Shown here piece after piece: positions 1 through 8,703 of a DNA stretch of 64,000 nucleotides; within the stretch, counting starts at the first letter, position 1, and every line of letters begins with the position of its first letter. The stretch spans positions 88,401 to 152,400 of the forward strand of contig NZ_QMDW01000005.1 in the NCBI RefSeq assembly GCF_003605635.1, written 5' to 3'. The translations under genes were made by a program, and so were the position numbers. The DNA comes from Halonotius pteroides. Its GTDB lineage: Archaea; Halobacteriota; Halobacteria; Halobacteriales; Haloferacaceae. Below the pieces are notes generated by a model that made no database searches, was not told where the DNA came from, and worked only from the letters and a program-made list of their open reading frames with translations.

Positions 1-2
1 GC

Positions 3-1001
3 CTCGATGAGGGTTCGGGCCTCATCAAGCGCTGCCCCAGCGAGGACTGCACGCGCGTCCTCCAGAACGGTCGCTGCTCCGAACACGGTGACGTCGATGG
101 CGTGTTCGATCTTCGCCTGAAGGCCATCCTCGACGATGGCAACCGTGCTGTCCGCACGCTGTTCAACGCTGAGATGACTGAGGCAGTCTCCGAAGTGAGT
201 CTCGATGACGCCATGGAGATGGCTTCCGAGGCCCTCGATCCCAGCGTCGTCGAAACGGAGCTCCGTGAGTTGCTCATCGGCAGGACGTATGATATCCGGG
301 GCCCGGTCATCGGCGAGTACTTCCTCGTCGACGAGGTCGAGGAGATCTCCTACTCGGGAGAGAATGCCGGCCTCAGTAACGCATTCCTCGCAGACGCCGC
401 CACGCAGCGCCAACCCGCCAAGCGCGTGTTCGCTGAAGAGCTGAACATGGCGACCCACTCGTTCACCCGCCCAGAGGACGAGGGCGACGATCGTGCGCCA
501 AAGTTCACGCTACTCCCCTCGGGTGAGGCGGTCAACCGCGTGCTCGTGGTCGGTGCTCTCATCGAAACCTCGGATGTCGGCGATGACTCCGAGTTCTGGA
601 AGGGGCGCGTCATGGCAGGTGGTGAAGTTGTGAACATCTACGCAGGGCAGTACCAGCAGGAGCCGATGGCTGTGCTCCGCTCGACCGAGACCCCGTCGTT
701 CGTCGCAGTGGTCGGCAAGGTCCACCAGTACGAGACGGACGCCGGCGTGAACGTCTCCATCCAGCCCGAGCACATCTCGACGGTGGACGGGGAGATTCGC
801 GACTCGTGGATGGTTGAAACCATCAACGCGACCCGGGCGCGACTAGGCGCGCTCGAGGGCGGTGAATCGGATGCAGCGGACGCCGTTCTCAGCGTCTACA
901 ATAGTGATATCTCGGCCATCGAAGCGGCAGTCCAGGCGGCAGCCGAGAACCTCGCGCCTGCCGGCAGCGACATCGAGTCGGAGCCAGCTCCCGCCCAGTA
1001 A
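3..1001 (+). CDS. RPA-RPA-associated protein fusion, 5' truncated by window edge
   Basis: The reading frame is open from the first bases of the window, so the N-terminus lies outside it. The visible part starts in an RPA zinc-binding segment (RCPSEDC, then NGRCSEH, a CX4CX8CX2H pattern) and runs through the RPA C-terminal region. It then continues without a stop into a domain that matches the separate RPA-associated protein at 12022 (shared LLPSGE, YAGQYQ). RPA is the archaeal ssDNA-binding protein of replication and repair, and the associated protein (COG3390 type) is normally a separate gene beside it. Here the two are one chain, whereas the paralogues at 11001 and 12022 are split. Fusion is seen directly; ssDNA binding follows from the family. 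Confidence 0.85.
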   Translation, partial: LDEGSGLIKRCPSEDCTRVLQNGRCSEHGDVDGVFDLRLKAILDDGNRAVRTLFNAEMTEAVSEVSLDDAMEMASEALDPSVVETELRELLIGRTYDIRGPVIGEYFLVDEVEEISYSGENAGLSNAFLADAATQRQPAKRVFAEELNMATHSFTRPEDEGDDRAPKFTLLPSGEAVNRVLVVGALIETSDVGDDSEFWKGRVMAGGEVVNIYAGQYQQEPMAVLRSTETPSFVAVVGKVHQYETDAGVNVSIQPEHISTVDGEIRDSWMVETINATRARLGALEGGESDAADAVLSVYNSDISAIEAAVQAAAENLAPAGSDIESEPAPAQ

Positions 1002-1199
1002 GGGCGGCGCGGGATATTCCCGCCCGGCTATGGTGAACGTCGTCCTCCGGCACGCCGTCACTGTGCATCGAAAATCTGCCGAGTGCCCCCGGTACGACTG
1101 CGGTTTCGCTGGTCTCAAGCGGTATGCGGTTGCATCGCCTCTTGACCCTTGACTAGCTTCTACCCATTTCTGGTTCCCTCTGGCGCTTCTTTCCTCCAG

Positions 1200-1229
1200 T
1201 TTTTGCCCCCCGAAGGAGGTGAGGGGGCG
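1200..1229 (+). promoter_or_regulatory. Leader hairpin H1 (orphan copy)
   Basis: A T-run is followed by GCCCCCC, a short loop containing GGAGGTGA (a perfect Shine-Dalgarno core), and GGGGGC. It belongs to the repeated leader family described under findings. No convincing gene follows, so this copy may be a relic. Confidence 0.6.
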
Positions 1230-1630
1230 ATTCGACCATCGATTAATGCTCGCCTCATCGATGAGGTCGGCTTATCACTGCCTTCGTCGAAGATCGCGGG
1301 CCTCACGACGATCAATCGCTAGCCCTCACCGACCGTTCGACTCTGTTTCCATCGGTTCCGTTCCCGGAGTCTTGGCACGAGTCCTGCCCGTGTCCACTCA
1401 TAGCAACACTGGAAAGCAATCTGGCAACGCCACCGAACTCATCGCAGAGTCCCCGTCGAGAGTCACAGCCGACCCGACCATACGCTTGAGAGCGTGGTCC
1501 TTGGACGTCGGCCAGTATTGCCAATGCCACGTCTGACGACGCACCTGGCTCTCGCATCGTCACTTTCTGTACCATTCGACCATCCGCCAGCAGTTTTCAG
1601 ACGGATGCCAGTTCCGGTGCTCCGTTCTTT

Positions 1631-1677
1631 TCCTACGCAACAACAAACGGCATCTACGTTCGGACTGTAACGTAGGA
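1631..1677. promoter_or_regulatory. Operator-like dyad O1
   Basis: Left arm TCCTACGCAAC and right arm GTAACGTAGGA are separated by about 25 bp. The same pair recurs at 18169, 37167, 47431, 49637 and 51875. This copy has no leader hairpin after it and no clear gene under its control. Confidence 0.55.
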
Positions 1678-1949
1678 TTTGAGCCTTTCGTACGACTCCA
1701 TCTCATCTGGAGATACCGTCAACGTCACCAATTGCGGTCAAAGCACCCCGCTGCACACCGTGAAATGTGGCGGCTACATTGAATGTGGTTCGCGAAGAGT
1801 TATGCCTACATTTCACTGCTAGTTTTGACTATGAACACCCACCAAGCTCCTTCCTCGGCATCGTGTGAGTATTGGGCCCTGAAGAGGAGTGATGGAGGTC
1901 GGAGAGGCGGCGTAACCGCTGTTCTCGGTCGATTTCGTTCATTCCAGTC

Positions 1950-2630
1950 ATGAACTCCAATAATACCTCCGCGGACGCACAGCACTCGAACAGTACTCTC
2001 GGTCGCCGGTCATTCCTCAAGGAGGCCAGTGCGCTCGCTGGCGCTGGAGCAATCACGGCGATCGCCGGCTGCTCCAGCTCCAGCGCTAGTGGCGGGACGA
2101 ATGATGGTGGGGAGAGTTCGAGCCCGAAGCCTGACTCGGATGAGCCTGTTTTCCCGCTCACCGCCTCGGTTTCCGACCCGTACCATTTCTACCGGATCAT
2201 TAACGAATACGAGAATCACACCGAATATCACGGCCCTGTCTGGCTTGTCGACCTTACCTTCGATCTGGCCGTCGATATCGATGACTGGAAGAGTTCCGAC
2301 GAGTACGTCGTTCCGACGATGTATCCCATCAGATTCTCGAAAAACGGTGGGAACCCAAAGTACGGCCGCATCTTCCATATCAATAAGCACGAGGGCTGGT
2401 ACAGAGTCGAGAATAAGTGGTTTGTCGAGCGGTCTCACTTCGTCGTCGACGAGACGGAGACCGAGTATCTCATCCTCGGCTACGGCGAAGATGACGAACC
2501 CGACGCGGACACGGACTACAGCGTGTATCTTGAGGATCGGACGAATCAAGACTTCCACGAACTCGTCTCGTTCACGTACGACGGCGATCCCGCCGAGCGC
2601 AACCTCCTCGATGAGGAATTCCGAGAGTAA
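1950..2630 (+). CDS. Tat-exported lipoprotein of unknown function
   Basis: 226 aa. The N-terminus carries a twin-arginine signal (GRRSFLKEA, residues about 18-26), a short hydrophobic stretch and a lipobox ending AGC, followed by a Ser/Gly-rich linker. This predicts export folded by Tat and lipid anchoring on the outer face of the membrane, the usual route in haloarchaea. The mature domain is acidic, rich in Tyr and Trp, and I do not recognise its family. It stands alone between a decayed region and the origin. A second unrelated Tat lipoprotein is at 40125. Confidence 0.8.
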   Translation: MNSNNTSADAQHSNSTLGRRSFLKEASALAGAGAITAIAGCSSSSASGGTNDGGESSSPKPDSDEPVFPLTASVSDPYHFYRIINEYENHTEYHGPVWLVDLTFDLAVDIDDWKSSDEYVVPTMYPIRFSKNGGNPKYGRIFHINKHEGWYRVENKWFVERSHFVVDETETEYLILGYGEDDEPDADTDYSVYLEDRTNQDFHELVSFTYDGDPAERNLLDEEFRE

Positions 2631-2890
2631 TAGTGAAATGCTACTACACCGCTTTGTTTGTGTCCTCCAACAGCAGTGGGAGAGCTCAGAGTTTCCCGTC
2701 TTGGCGATAGAACAATATGCAACTTTATTTTTGGCTATGCCGTTCAGGACCCGGATGTTGAGGTTAGTGCTTGGCCTGACAGGGGAGTGCAGGTGATATC
2801 TCATACGGGGCCCGCTCTTCCATACGAACAGGTGAATCGGAACATCGGACATACCACGATCCAACGTGGGGAGAGAAAATTCAGAGAGGG

Positions 2891-2984
2891 GACACCCCTC
2901 CGGTTCCGTCGTAAGGAGAGATGGTCGGCCCCCACGGGTTCCGACGTTAACACAAAGAGACACCCCAAGACTTCCGTCGTAAAT
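2891..2984 (+). repeat. ORB-like repeats 1-3
   Basis: Three copies in direct orientation: CGGTTCCGTCGTAA near 2901, GGGTTCCGACGTTAA near 2935, and ACTTCCGTCGTAAA near 2970. Copies 1 and 3 carry the preceding CACCCC string. Confidence 0.75.
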
Positions 2985-3029
2985 GAAGGATAGATCGTAT
3001 TAGCTCACCAGAGATCAAGATGAGATACC

Positions 3030-3052
3030 GCACCATTTCCGACGTTAGCATG
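3030..3052 (+). repeat. ORB-like repeat 4
   Basis: CACCATTTCCGACGTTAGC, a weaker copy lacking the GG of the core and the full C-run. Confidence 0.6.
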
Positions 3053-3220
3053 TGAATCTACTCTCTTAGTATTAGAGCGGAACAAATAAGATGAAAAGAT
3101 GGGTGGAGACTACCTCAGAACTTTCGTTGAGAGTGAATAATTCGGCATCCCACAAATGGAATATGAAAGTTAGAGACGAGAGTTATACTCGGGAGACTCT
3201 ACCAGCCCACGATGGTTGAC

Positions 3221-3313
3221 CCACACCCCTTCGGTTCCGGCGTTAGATGAATTGGTGACCACCCAGATTGAGGATAGGGTGATCAGACACACCCCACCGG
3301 TTCCGACGTTAGC
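3221..3313 (+). repeat. ORB-like repeats 5-6
   Basis: Two strong direct copies: CACCCCTTCGGTTCCGGCG near 3223 and CACCCCACCGGTTCCGACG near 3289, both followed by TTAG. They border the AT-rich stretch. Confidence 0.8.
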
Positions 3314-3597
3314 GGCAACGAAAGCAGGTAACTAGACTGAGAACATTAGAGGTGATTCGTATCCTATCTCACGATAAAAACATGTAAAATTTGAGTTAGT
3401 TCACCCATAGTTTTATACTAATACAGCTAGAACAACTCCGCAGGACGAAGTACCAGATATGAAGAAGCGAAGCGACTGATTTGTTCGAGACGAAATTCGG
3501 TAACAGATTGAAACGCACAGAAACGCCGTAGAGGCGCGTTCTATCCTCTGGACCGTGATCGTACCTATGCTTCCTGTGAGGGGTACACGTTCATCGG

Positions 3598-3624
3598 TAA
3601 CGACGGAACCGAAGGGGTGTGTGT
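3598..3624 (-). repeat. ORB-like repeat 7, inverted
   Basis: TAACGACGGAACCGAAGGGG followed by TGTGTG is the reverse complement of the repeat 5 type. It lies about 125 bp upstream of cdc6 and opposes the direct copies across the AT-rich core. Confidence 0.8.
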
Positions 3625-3748
3625 GTTGGGGGTCTGTGGTTGTTCGGAGATCGAGGTAGTCCTTCCACTACATTCTCTTCGGTGGTAGATTTACGTCGGA
3701 AGTCGAGGTGGGAATACATTTAAGTAATCAGGTTTCGTCGATGCCTCT

Positions 3749-5146
3749 ATGTCAGACGGGACCTCGACTTCCGATGAAAGTCGAGATTTGGAATCTGCGT
3801 CTTCAGACGGTCAAGACGACCGATCTCGCGTCCAAACATCGGAACCGAAGGGGAGTCCAGACGAGAATGGAAAACCGCCATCAAGCGACGGGGACGGTAC
3901 ACAATTCAAAGTTGATGACCCGCTCTTTTCTCAACGGAAGGGAATTTTCCAAAATAAGGAGATGGTCCGTGTCGGTTGGGTACCTGATGGCGATCGAATT
4001 GTCGGACGTGACGATTATATTTCCACTATCAGCAGCTGTCTGAACGACGCTGTCTATGGTGGTGCCCCAAATCATATCTCAATTACCGGGAAAACAGGAA
4101 CGGGAAAATCTCTTGTCTCCCGATACGTCACTCGTCGCGCTGTCAATGCATCTGTTGAGGATATCCGAATAGGTCATACGTATCTAGACTGTTCGAAATC
4201 CTCAACTGAAGTTCAAGTCATCTCGACAATCGGGCAACAGCTGAACGACGAGGATATCTATGACGAGGATGAAGACATCGTGAAAATGCCCGATACCGGG
4301 CTACCGAAAGACAAGTTCTACAAACGCCTCTGGCAGATTCTCGATCACTATGATTCGGCTATCATCATTCTCGACGAAGTCGACCTTCTCAAGAGCGACC
4401 ACGTTTTGATGAGTCTCGCGAAGGCTGTCGAATCGAATGATACGTCGTGTCAAATTGGAATTATCGCAATAAGCAATCAAATCAATTTCTTCGACGAGCT
4501 AAACCCACGCACGAAGAGTGCCTTCCAGACCCAAGAACTCAATTTCGACCCATACAACGCAAATCAAATTCAAGAAATTCTTCGAGGCCGTGATGACGCC
4601 TTCCGTGATGGAGTCCTAACCGATGACGTTATTCCTCTTGTTGCGGCTTTCTCAGCACAGGAACACGGAGATGCGCGAAAGGCAATGCGATTATTCAGGA
4701 CAGCGGGAGAGCTTGCTGATCGCGAGGGATCAGACGTTGTTGGAGAAGATCATGTCCGAAGCGCTCAGGACACACTTGAAAAGGATCGATTCCGCGACTT
4801 CCTCCAGGGAACCCCAACTCAAATGAAAGCCGCATGCCTCTCGATCTCTGCCAAGTCGCTCTACTCGCGCGACGATTATGTTATTACAGGTGAACTATAT
4901 GATGCGTACCAGCAGATCACTAACGCAATAGATATGGACACGATCGGGATACGGCGGTTCCGGGATATCCTCGATGAGATGCAACTCAGTCAGGTAATTG
5001 AAACTAAAGAGGTAAATATGGGAAAAGGCGGCGGCCGCCACAACTCTCATCGGCTACTCCACAATCCTGAGACTATCCTTGATATTGTAATGGAGGATAC
5101 TCGATTTAGAGAAATCTCTAAATCCTCGCTGAAACGGTTCGCCTGA
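3749..5146 (+). CDS. cdc6: Orc1/Cdc6 replication initiator
   Basis: 465 aa AAA+ protein. Walker A is GKTGTGKS (about residues 111-118), Walker B is IIILDEVD (about 203-210), a sensor-1-like AISN follows, and a winged-helix ORB-binding domain occupies about the last 110 residues. An acidic low-complexity tail of about 65 residues precedes the AAA core. Archaeal Orc1/Cdc6 proteins bind ORB repeats and load the MCM helicase. Adjacency to the origin at 2891-3624 makes this its cognate initiator. The gene is less GC-rich than its neighbours and lacks the leader hairpin seen before most genes here. The first ATG is chosen; the SDGTSTSDE start is typical of acidic haloarchaeal N-termini. Confidence 0.95.
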   Translation: MSDGTSTSDESRDLESASSDGQDDRSRVQTSEPKGSPDENGKPPSSDGDGTQFKVDDPLFSQRKGIFQNKEMVRVGWVPDGDRIVGRDDYISTISSCLNDAVYGGAPNHISITGKTGTGKSLVSRYVTRRAVNASVEDIRIGHTYLDCSKSSTEVQVISTIGQQLNDEDIYDEDEDIVKMPDTGLPKDKFYKRLWQILDHYDSAIIILDEVDLLKSDHVLMSLAKAVESNDTSCQIGIIAISNQINFFDELNPRTKSAFQTQELNFDPYNANQIQEILRGRDDAFRDGVLTDDVIPLVAAFSAQEHGDARKAMRLFRTAGELADREGSDVVGEDHVRSAQDTLEKDRFRDFLQGTPTQMKAACLSISAKSLYSRDDYVITGELYDAYQQITNAIDMDTIGIRRFRDILDEMQLSQVIETKEVNMGKGGGRHNSHRLLHNPETILDIVMEDTRFREISKSSLKRFA

Positions 5147-5313
5147 TTAGACCGCTTTGAGGTTGTGATAAAAGAATTTAGTGTAGTGGCTTGGAAGTAT
5201 GATGAACCGGTAGGATCTATTTACAGTAAAAACCATATAGAATGTATTATTCACGCATACTGTTCTTCTCGGGAACATTTTATGCTAATCCTTCGGGTTG
5301 AACCCGCTTAAAC

Positions 5314-5772
5314 TCACGTTTGCTTTGTTTCGTTTCTGGATTGGACGTCGCGGCCAAGATCCGCGAAGTTCATTTCTGGCTTTTCATCCGCTTCGTCAAC
5401 CGGTCGCGTCTCCAACACCGTGAGCGGGATGTCCTTCATGCGGACGCCCAACTCGCGCTTCGCGACACGCTCGCTCTCCTCGTGAGACTCTGCCAACATC
5501 TCGACGATAACAGTCAGTACGACCAGCGCAAAATCCGTCGTACAGAGCGCCGCCTCCATTTCATACCCACAGGAGGGACAGACAACATCTTGGACGAGGA
5601 TCTCCGACGACCGGGCTTCTGTTGACTTCGTTCGCGTACCGACTTCCGCAACTGCGATGTTGATTGCGTCTTGGACGCTCTTCGCGCCGGCGACGACCCA
5701 CGGGACCGACAACTGAACTTCGTACCACTGCTCATCGATACTCATCTCGTCGTCGCTGCGCCACCTCGTCAT
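5314..5772 (-). CDS. UPF0212 / DUF555 family protein
   Basis: 152 aa, or 143 aa if the internal ATG at 5745 is used. The pattern matches haloarchaeal UPF0212: an N-terminal strand-rich part, a central CPSC zinc-knuckle-like pair, and a C-terminal part with SERVAKRELGVRMKDIPLTV. Family members are small conserved archaeal proteins of unknown role and are usually chromosomal. It is convergent with cdc6, with about 170 bp of AT-rich intergenic DNA between them. Family assignment is by recalled similarity; no function is claimed. Confidence 0.75.
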   Translation of the reverse strand: MTRWRSDDEMSIDEQWYEVQLSVPWVVAGAKSVQDAINIAVAEVGTRTKSTEARSSEILVQDVVCPSCGYEMEAALCTTDFALVVLTVIVEMLAESHEESERVAKRELGVRMKDIPLTVLETRPVDEADEKPEMNFADLGRDVQSRNETKQT

Positions 5773-6298
5773 CGCAATCGCCGACCAGTTACGCGGGCAT
5801 CAACTGTGTATCGCCGTCTCCTATTCGCTGTCGATGGAGGTCTCGGTGTCATCGGTGGAGGGAGAATCCGCTCGATCCGCCCACGTCAATGACACAACGA
5901 GGGCCGAGCCGAGCCAATTCCGTGTTGTTGGAGGGTGTTACGACCGGTCGCGTCAGCAGGCGGGATGACTGAGCATCCCGGTTCGCAACCGTACCGCACC
6001 CAACGCTGTAACATTATAAATTGATTTGCCGTTCACATTCAATGTAGCGTCACATCCGTCACGTTCTCCACATTCCACGTCTTTCGATGTCGCCTCGAAA
6101 TCCCGAGCATGGATGCTTGCGAGGTTGCGACCGGTAGCAAGACCTCTTGCTCTGTGGTTTTCGAAAAGGAAGATTTAGTATTCTGAGTTCGTCGGGGAAC
6201 TCGGGTTGTTGTTAGGGTTCGTTACATTTCGGGGTGACAGTACGGAGACGGTATTCCGTCATCGAATCCACACCAAGGAGTACGGACTACACGTGTAC
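5773..6298. other. Intergenic stretch without a gene
   Basis: No open frame with haloarchaeal coding character. It contains CACATTCAATGTAG near 6030, the reverse complement of CTACATTGAATGTG near 1771. That makes a 14-nt inverted pair on either side of the origin-cdc6 block. Confidence 0.4.
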
Positions 6299-8095
6299 TC
6301 ATGTAGCATCACCAGTCTGGGCAATGCGGGTGAGCTCATCGGCGATAAAGTCAGCAGTCATCGCTGGCTCGGGCCAGGAGACACAAACTTCACCGTCGAA
6401 ATTCGCAGCCTCACTCCGGGGAACTGGTTCACCATCATAAGACGGACTCGACGAACGACCAACATGTTGCGGTCTGACAGTCGTCGACGTCTGATCGGAT
6501 GACTTGACAGGAGCGCGTTCGACAATCTCGATTTCAGATGCCCATCGTGAATCGAGCTTCGGTTGACCTTGATACGTCTGCTTGGATCTCTCGCGTGGAA
6601 GCTTGAAATCCACCAGACGCACAGTGTCGCCCTCGTTCGGTTCGATGAAGGTCTTCTTCGAGATTAGGACTTCGCCATCGACATCACCGGGGTCAGCCGT
6701 TGACGCAGTCTCTTCGTATTCGCTGGACTCCCAGACGGAAACGCGGACCTCATCCTCGCGGCGGTTACCATCCTTTAGAATCATAGCAAACTTCAGGCTA
6801 GGAACTGGTGGATAGTAGATTTTCTTCACGACGCCCTGTGTCGTGACATAGCCTTTCGAGGACGCGAGATTCGCCTTCAAAATCGCGTTGATCCTGATGA
6901 CGTTTCTCGGGTCAGTCTGCTCCTCTTCGACAAGCGAAAGGAACGCGGTCGTGATGTCCGTCCCAGCCTGCACACGGCGTGCAAGTTGGGAAGCGACAGT
7001 GACCGGTGGTTTCCGAATTTCGTGCAGTGCATTCCCGTCAAGCAGTCTGCGTGTCTCGGCAAGAATTTCTTCACGAAGATCGGGATCTTCCTTACCCAGC
7101 TCGCGCAACGGAGCAGCTCGGTCGTAGATCTGCTGTTTGAACCGTTGTTCGAAGCTCCGCCGGTTTCGATCCCGTCGCTCAGGAAGCGTGCGATCGTGTT
7201 CCGTGCGGAAACGAGCAAGGATGTCTGTGTGTTGATTCAAGAGAGCAGCCACACCTGTCATGTGACCGTTTTCGTCGATACCATGAGAGCTCCGCTTGAG
7301 CTCTTCATCCAACGCTAGGCGGAATTCGATTCCGGTTATCGACGACCGAGAGTAGTCCTCGGGGTTCGGCACGACGCTCCGAAGGGAGGCAACTTCGCCA
7401 TAGGGAAGCAGCACTTCTAATTCGGACGTCGTGACACCTTCTGATTCGCGAGGCGTCTGTTCATCGTTGGGGATGATCTTCAGCTCACGAAGCCGTTGAG
7501 TGTCTAGGTCGAGGGTTTCGACAGATTCGAGCTTCTGTCCCAACTGTACGGGGGCAGTAGACGAACTCGTGGGGATGTACTCTTCAAGACCAGACGCTGT
7601 GCCCGTCAACTGATCGCCAGTTGGGTCGGTCAGGCGGTCGTGGCCCATGTAGATGTACTCGCCAGTCGAGAGAGCGTCGGGTTCAGTGATCGCGTCAGCC
7701 GGACGGCCTCTCGCGTTCATCTCAGCCCTCCGCTCGTCACTACGGGATGGGACCATCGGTTGGTCGTTGTACCAGCCGTAGTAATCATCGGAACTCTCGC
7801 TCTCGAACTCGTGTTCGGAGCCAGACGTGAATTCAGAGATTGCGCCTTGCGACTCCACGTCGTCCGCATCGAGGCGACGCTCGGACTCATCGAGGCCAGC
7901 GTGCCAGCGGATAGTCGGCGACTCCACGTTACCGTCCAAGCGACGGCGTTCCTCGCGATCGAGGGAGCGGAGATCGTCGAACCACCCATCGTAGCGACGG
8001 GCAATGTGGGTCGGATTCTCATATTCGATTTCGGTTCTACCGTTCTTCTCGTGACCAGCCTCAGAGAGGTGGACACTGTCGGTGTTTCCACTCAT
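6299..8095 (-). CDS. Large OB-fold-containing protein, RPA-like
   Basis: 598 aa, acidic. The N-terminal 250 residues are low complexity with Tyr/Trp islands. A central helical region with many Arg and Glu residues follows. Residues about 410-520 look like an OB fold (TTQGVVKKIYYP, FAMILKDGN, EVRVSVWESSEY, then EGDTVRLVDF and a YQGQPKL strand), the arrangement found in RPA-type ssDNA-binding domains. It lies opposite the second OB protein at 8704, and the two share the same overall plan: helical region, ARRVQAG or ARKVRSG, then the OB fold. I infer paralogues acting on ssDNA. The leader at 8096-8125 contains a hairpin and a sequence repeated inverted at 8352. Confidence 0.65.
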   Translation of the reverse strand: MSGNTDSVHLSEAGHEKNGRTEIEYENPTHIARRYDGWFDDLRSLDREERRRLDGNVESPTIRWHAGLDESERRLDADDVESQGAISEFTSGSEHEFESESSDDYYGWYNDQPMVPSRSDERRAEMNARGRPADAITEPDALSTGEYIYMGHDRLTDPTGDQLTGTASGLEEYIPTSSSTAPVQLGQKLESVETLDLDTQRLRELKIIPNDEQTPRESEGVTTSELEVLLPYGEVASLRSVVPNPEDYSRSSITGIEFRLALDEELKRSSHGIDENGHMTGVAALLNQHTDILARFRTEHDRTLPERRDRNRRSFEQRFKQQIYDRAAPLRELGKEDPDLREEILAETRRLLDGNALHEIRKPPVTVASQLARRVQAGTDITTAFLSLVEEEQTDPRNVIRINAILKANLASSKGYVTTQGVVKKIYYPPVPSLKFAMILKDGNRREDEVRVSVWESSEYEETASTADPGDVDGEVLISKKTFIEPNEGDTVRLVDFKLPRERSKQTYQGQPKLDSRWASEIEIVERAPVKSSDQTSTTVRPQHVGRSSSPSYDGEPVPRSEAANFDGEVCVSWPEPAMTADFIADELTRIAQTGDAT

Positions 8096-8379
8096 AACAA
8101 TGTGGGAAAGCGACCTTGCTTTCCATTCGCATAGACGCTCGAACCGTCTATAACTGTATCGCGCCTATCACCGCGCAGTAATGCGGTTTTCTGATGAAAA
8201 CCCCCGAAATACCGCTCCCTTCTAACAGAGCCTCCGACTAGATCGCTCGCGCCAGCAACACTCATCGTCGCCCATAGCCTCTCAATTCGTCCTCACAGAC
8301 CGTTATAGAACGTCCCAATCGCTCAAGAAGTGTGGAAGTGGAAAGACGAGAGTCGCCTTTCCCACATTGTTATGATGAG
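8091..8379. repeat. Inverted leader duplication
   Basis: CTTTCCCACATTGTTATGA occurs reading leftward into the start codon of the 6299-8095 gene (8091-8112) and again reading rightward at 8357-8375, where it also ends in ATG. Each copy sits on a hairpin with GGAAAG and CTTTCC arms. About 240 bp without genes separates the copies, suggesting a divergent promoter pair made by inversion or duplication. Confidence 0.6.
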
Positions 8380-8452
8380 CCGTTCAAGGCTCACTATTAG
8401 CTACTCAGGATGTAGATATAATCGTATCGGCTACCGACCACCCAGTCCATAG
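8372..8452 (+). CDS. Possible 26-codon ORF behind duplicated leader
   Basis: The right-hand copy of the duplicated leader runs straight into ATGATGAGC and an open frame of 26 codons ending in TAG. The product is basic and Ser/Tyr-rich, unlike haloarchaeal proteins, so this may be only a gene start left by duplication. Confidence 0.2.
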   Translation: MMSRSRLTISYSGCRYNRIGYRPPSP

Positions 8453-8601
8453 CACAGTAGCCTGTCCTCGGACGTTACCCCTCATAATCCCGCCCGAACA
8501 CGCTCATCGACTACCCCCAGCGAATGCGGGCGGGAACTGACCGGGGGACACCTGAAGACGTGACACGTTCCTAAAGACGCGATTGGCTAGCTTGCGCTCA
8601 G

Positions 8602-8627
8602 TTTTGGACCCCAAATGGGGCTGAGGG
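8602..8627 (+). promoter_or_regulatory. Leader hairpin H2
   Basis: TTTTGGACCCC, loop AAA, TGGGGCTGAGGG. It lies 77 nt upstream of the ATG at 8704. Confidence 0.65.
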
Positions 8628-8703
8628 AGTGAGAGAGGGTCGACAGCAGCGCCGCTGTCGGTTCAGATCGCCTCAGACCTCACCCAGATGGAGTGACTAC
8701 CAG

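Larger units (their letters stand above)
1002..1949. other. Intergenic stretch without a convincing gene
   Basis: Short open frames here have poor haloarchaeal composition (arginine- and serine-rich, few acidic residues). The stretch holds orphan hairpin H1, an operator-like dyad at 1631-1677, and an imperfect inverted repeat (GTGAAATGT at about 1761, ACATTTCAC at about 1810). It looks like a decayed region. Confidence 0.5.
2891..3624. other. Replication origin with seven ORB-like repeats
   Basis: Seven copies of a repeat with the core GGTTCCGACGTTA, usually preceded by ACACCCC, lie just upstream of cdc6. Six are direct (about 2891, 2929, 2959, 3030, 3221, 3286) and one is inverted (3598-3624). 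An AT-rich stretch at about 3340-3430 sits between the direct group and the inverted copy and is the best candidate unwinding element. Repeats of opposite orientation around an AT-rich core beside an orc1/cdc6 gene are the standard layout of haloarchaeal origins. The core differs from the ORB of the main chromosomal origin, as expected for an origin paired with its own initiator. Confidence 0.85.

Noticed and set aside
1219..1536. 105-codon frame after hairpin H1
   Set aside because: Basic and Arg/Ser-rich with no haloarchaeal character, although it follows a leader hairpin; treated as a relic region.
2658..2993. 111-codon frame in the origin region
   Set aside because: It runs through ORB repeats 1-3, has no acidic bias, and no ribosome site or promoter.
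3840..3856. ORB-like GGAACCGAAGGGG inside the cdc6 coding region
   Set aside because: Only 13 nt match the inverted core and no TTA end is present; it encodes a normal linker and is probably chance.
4623..4826. 67-codon frame inside cdc6
   Set aside because: Out-of-frame shadow of the C-terminal region of cdc6.
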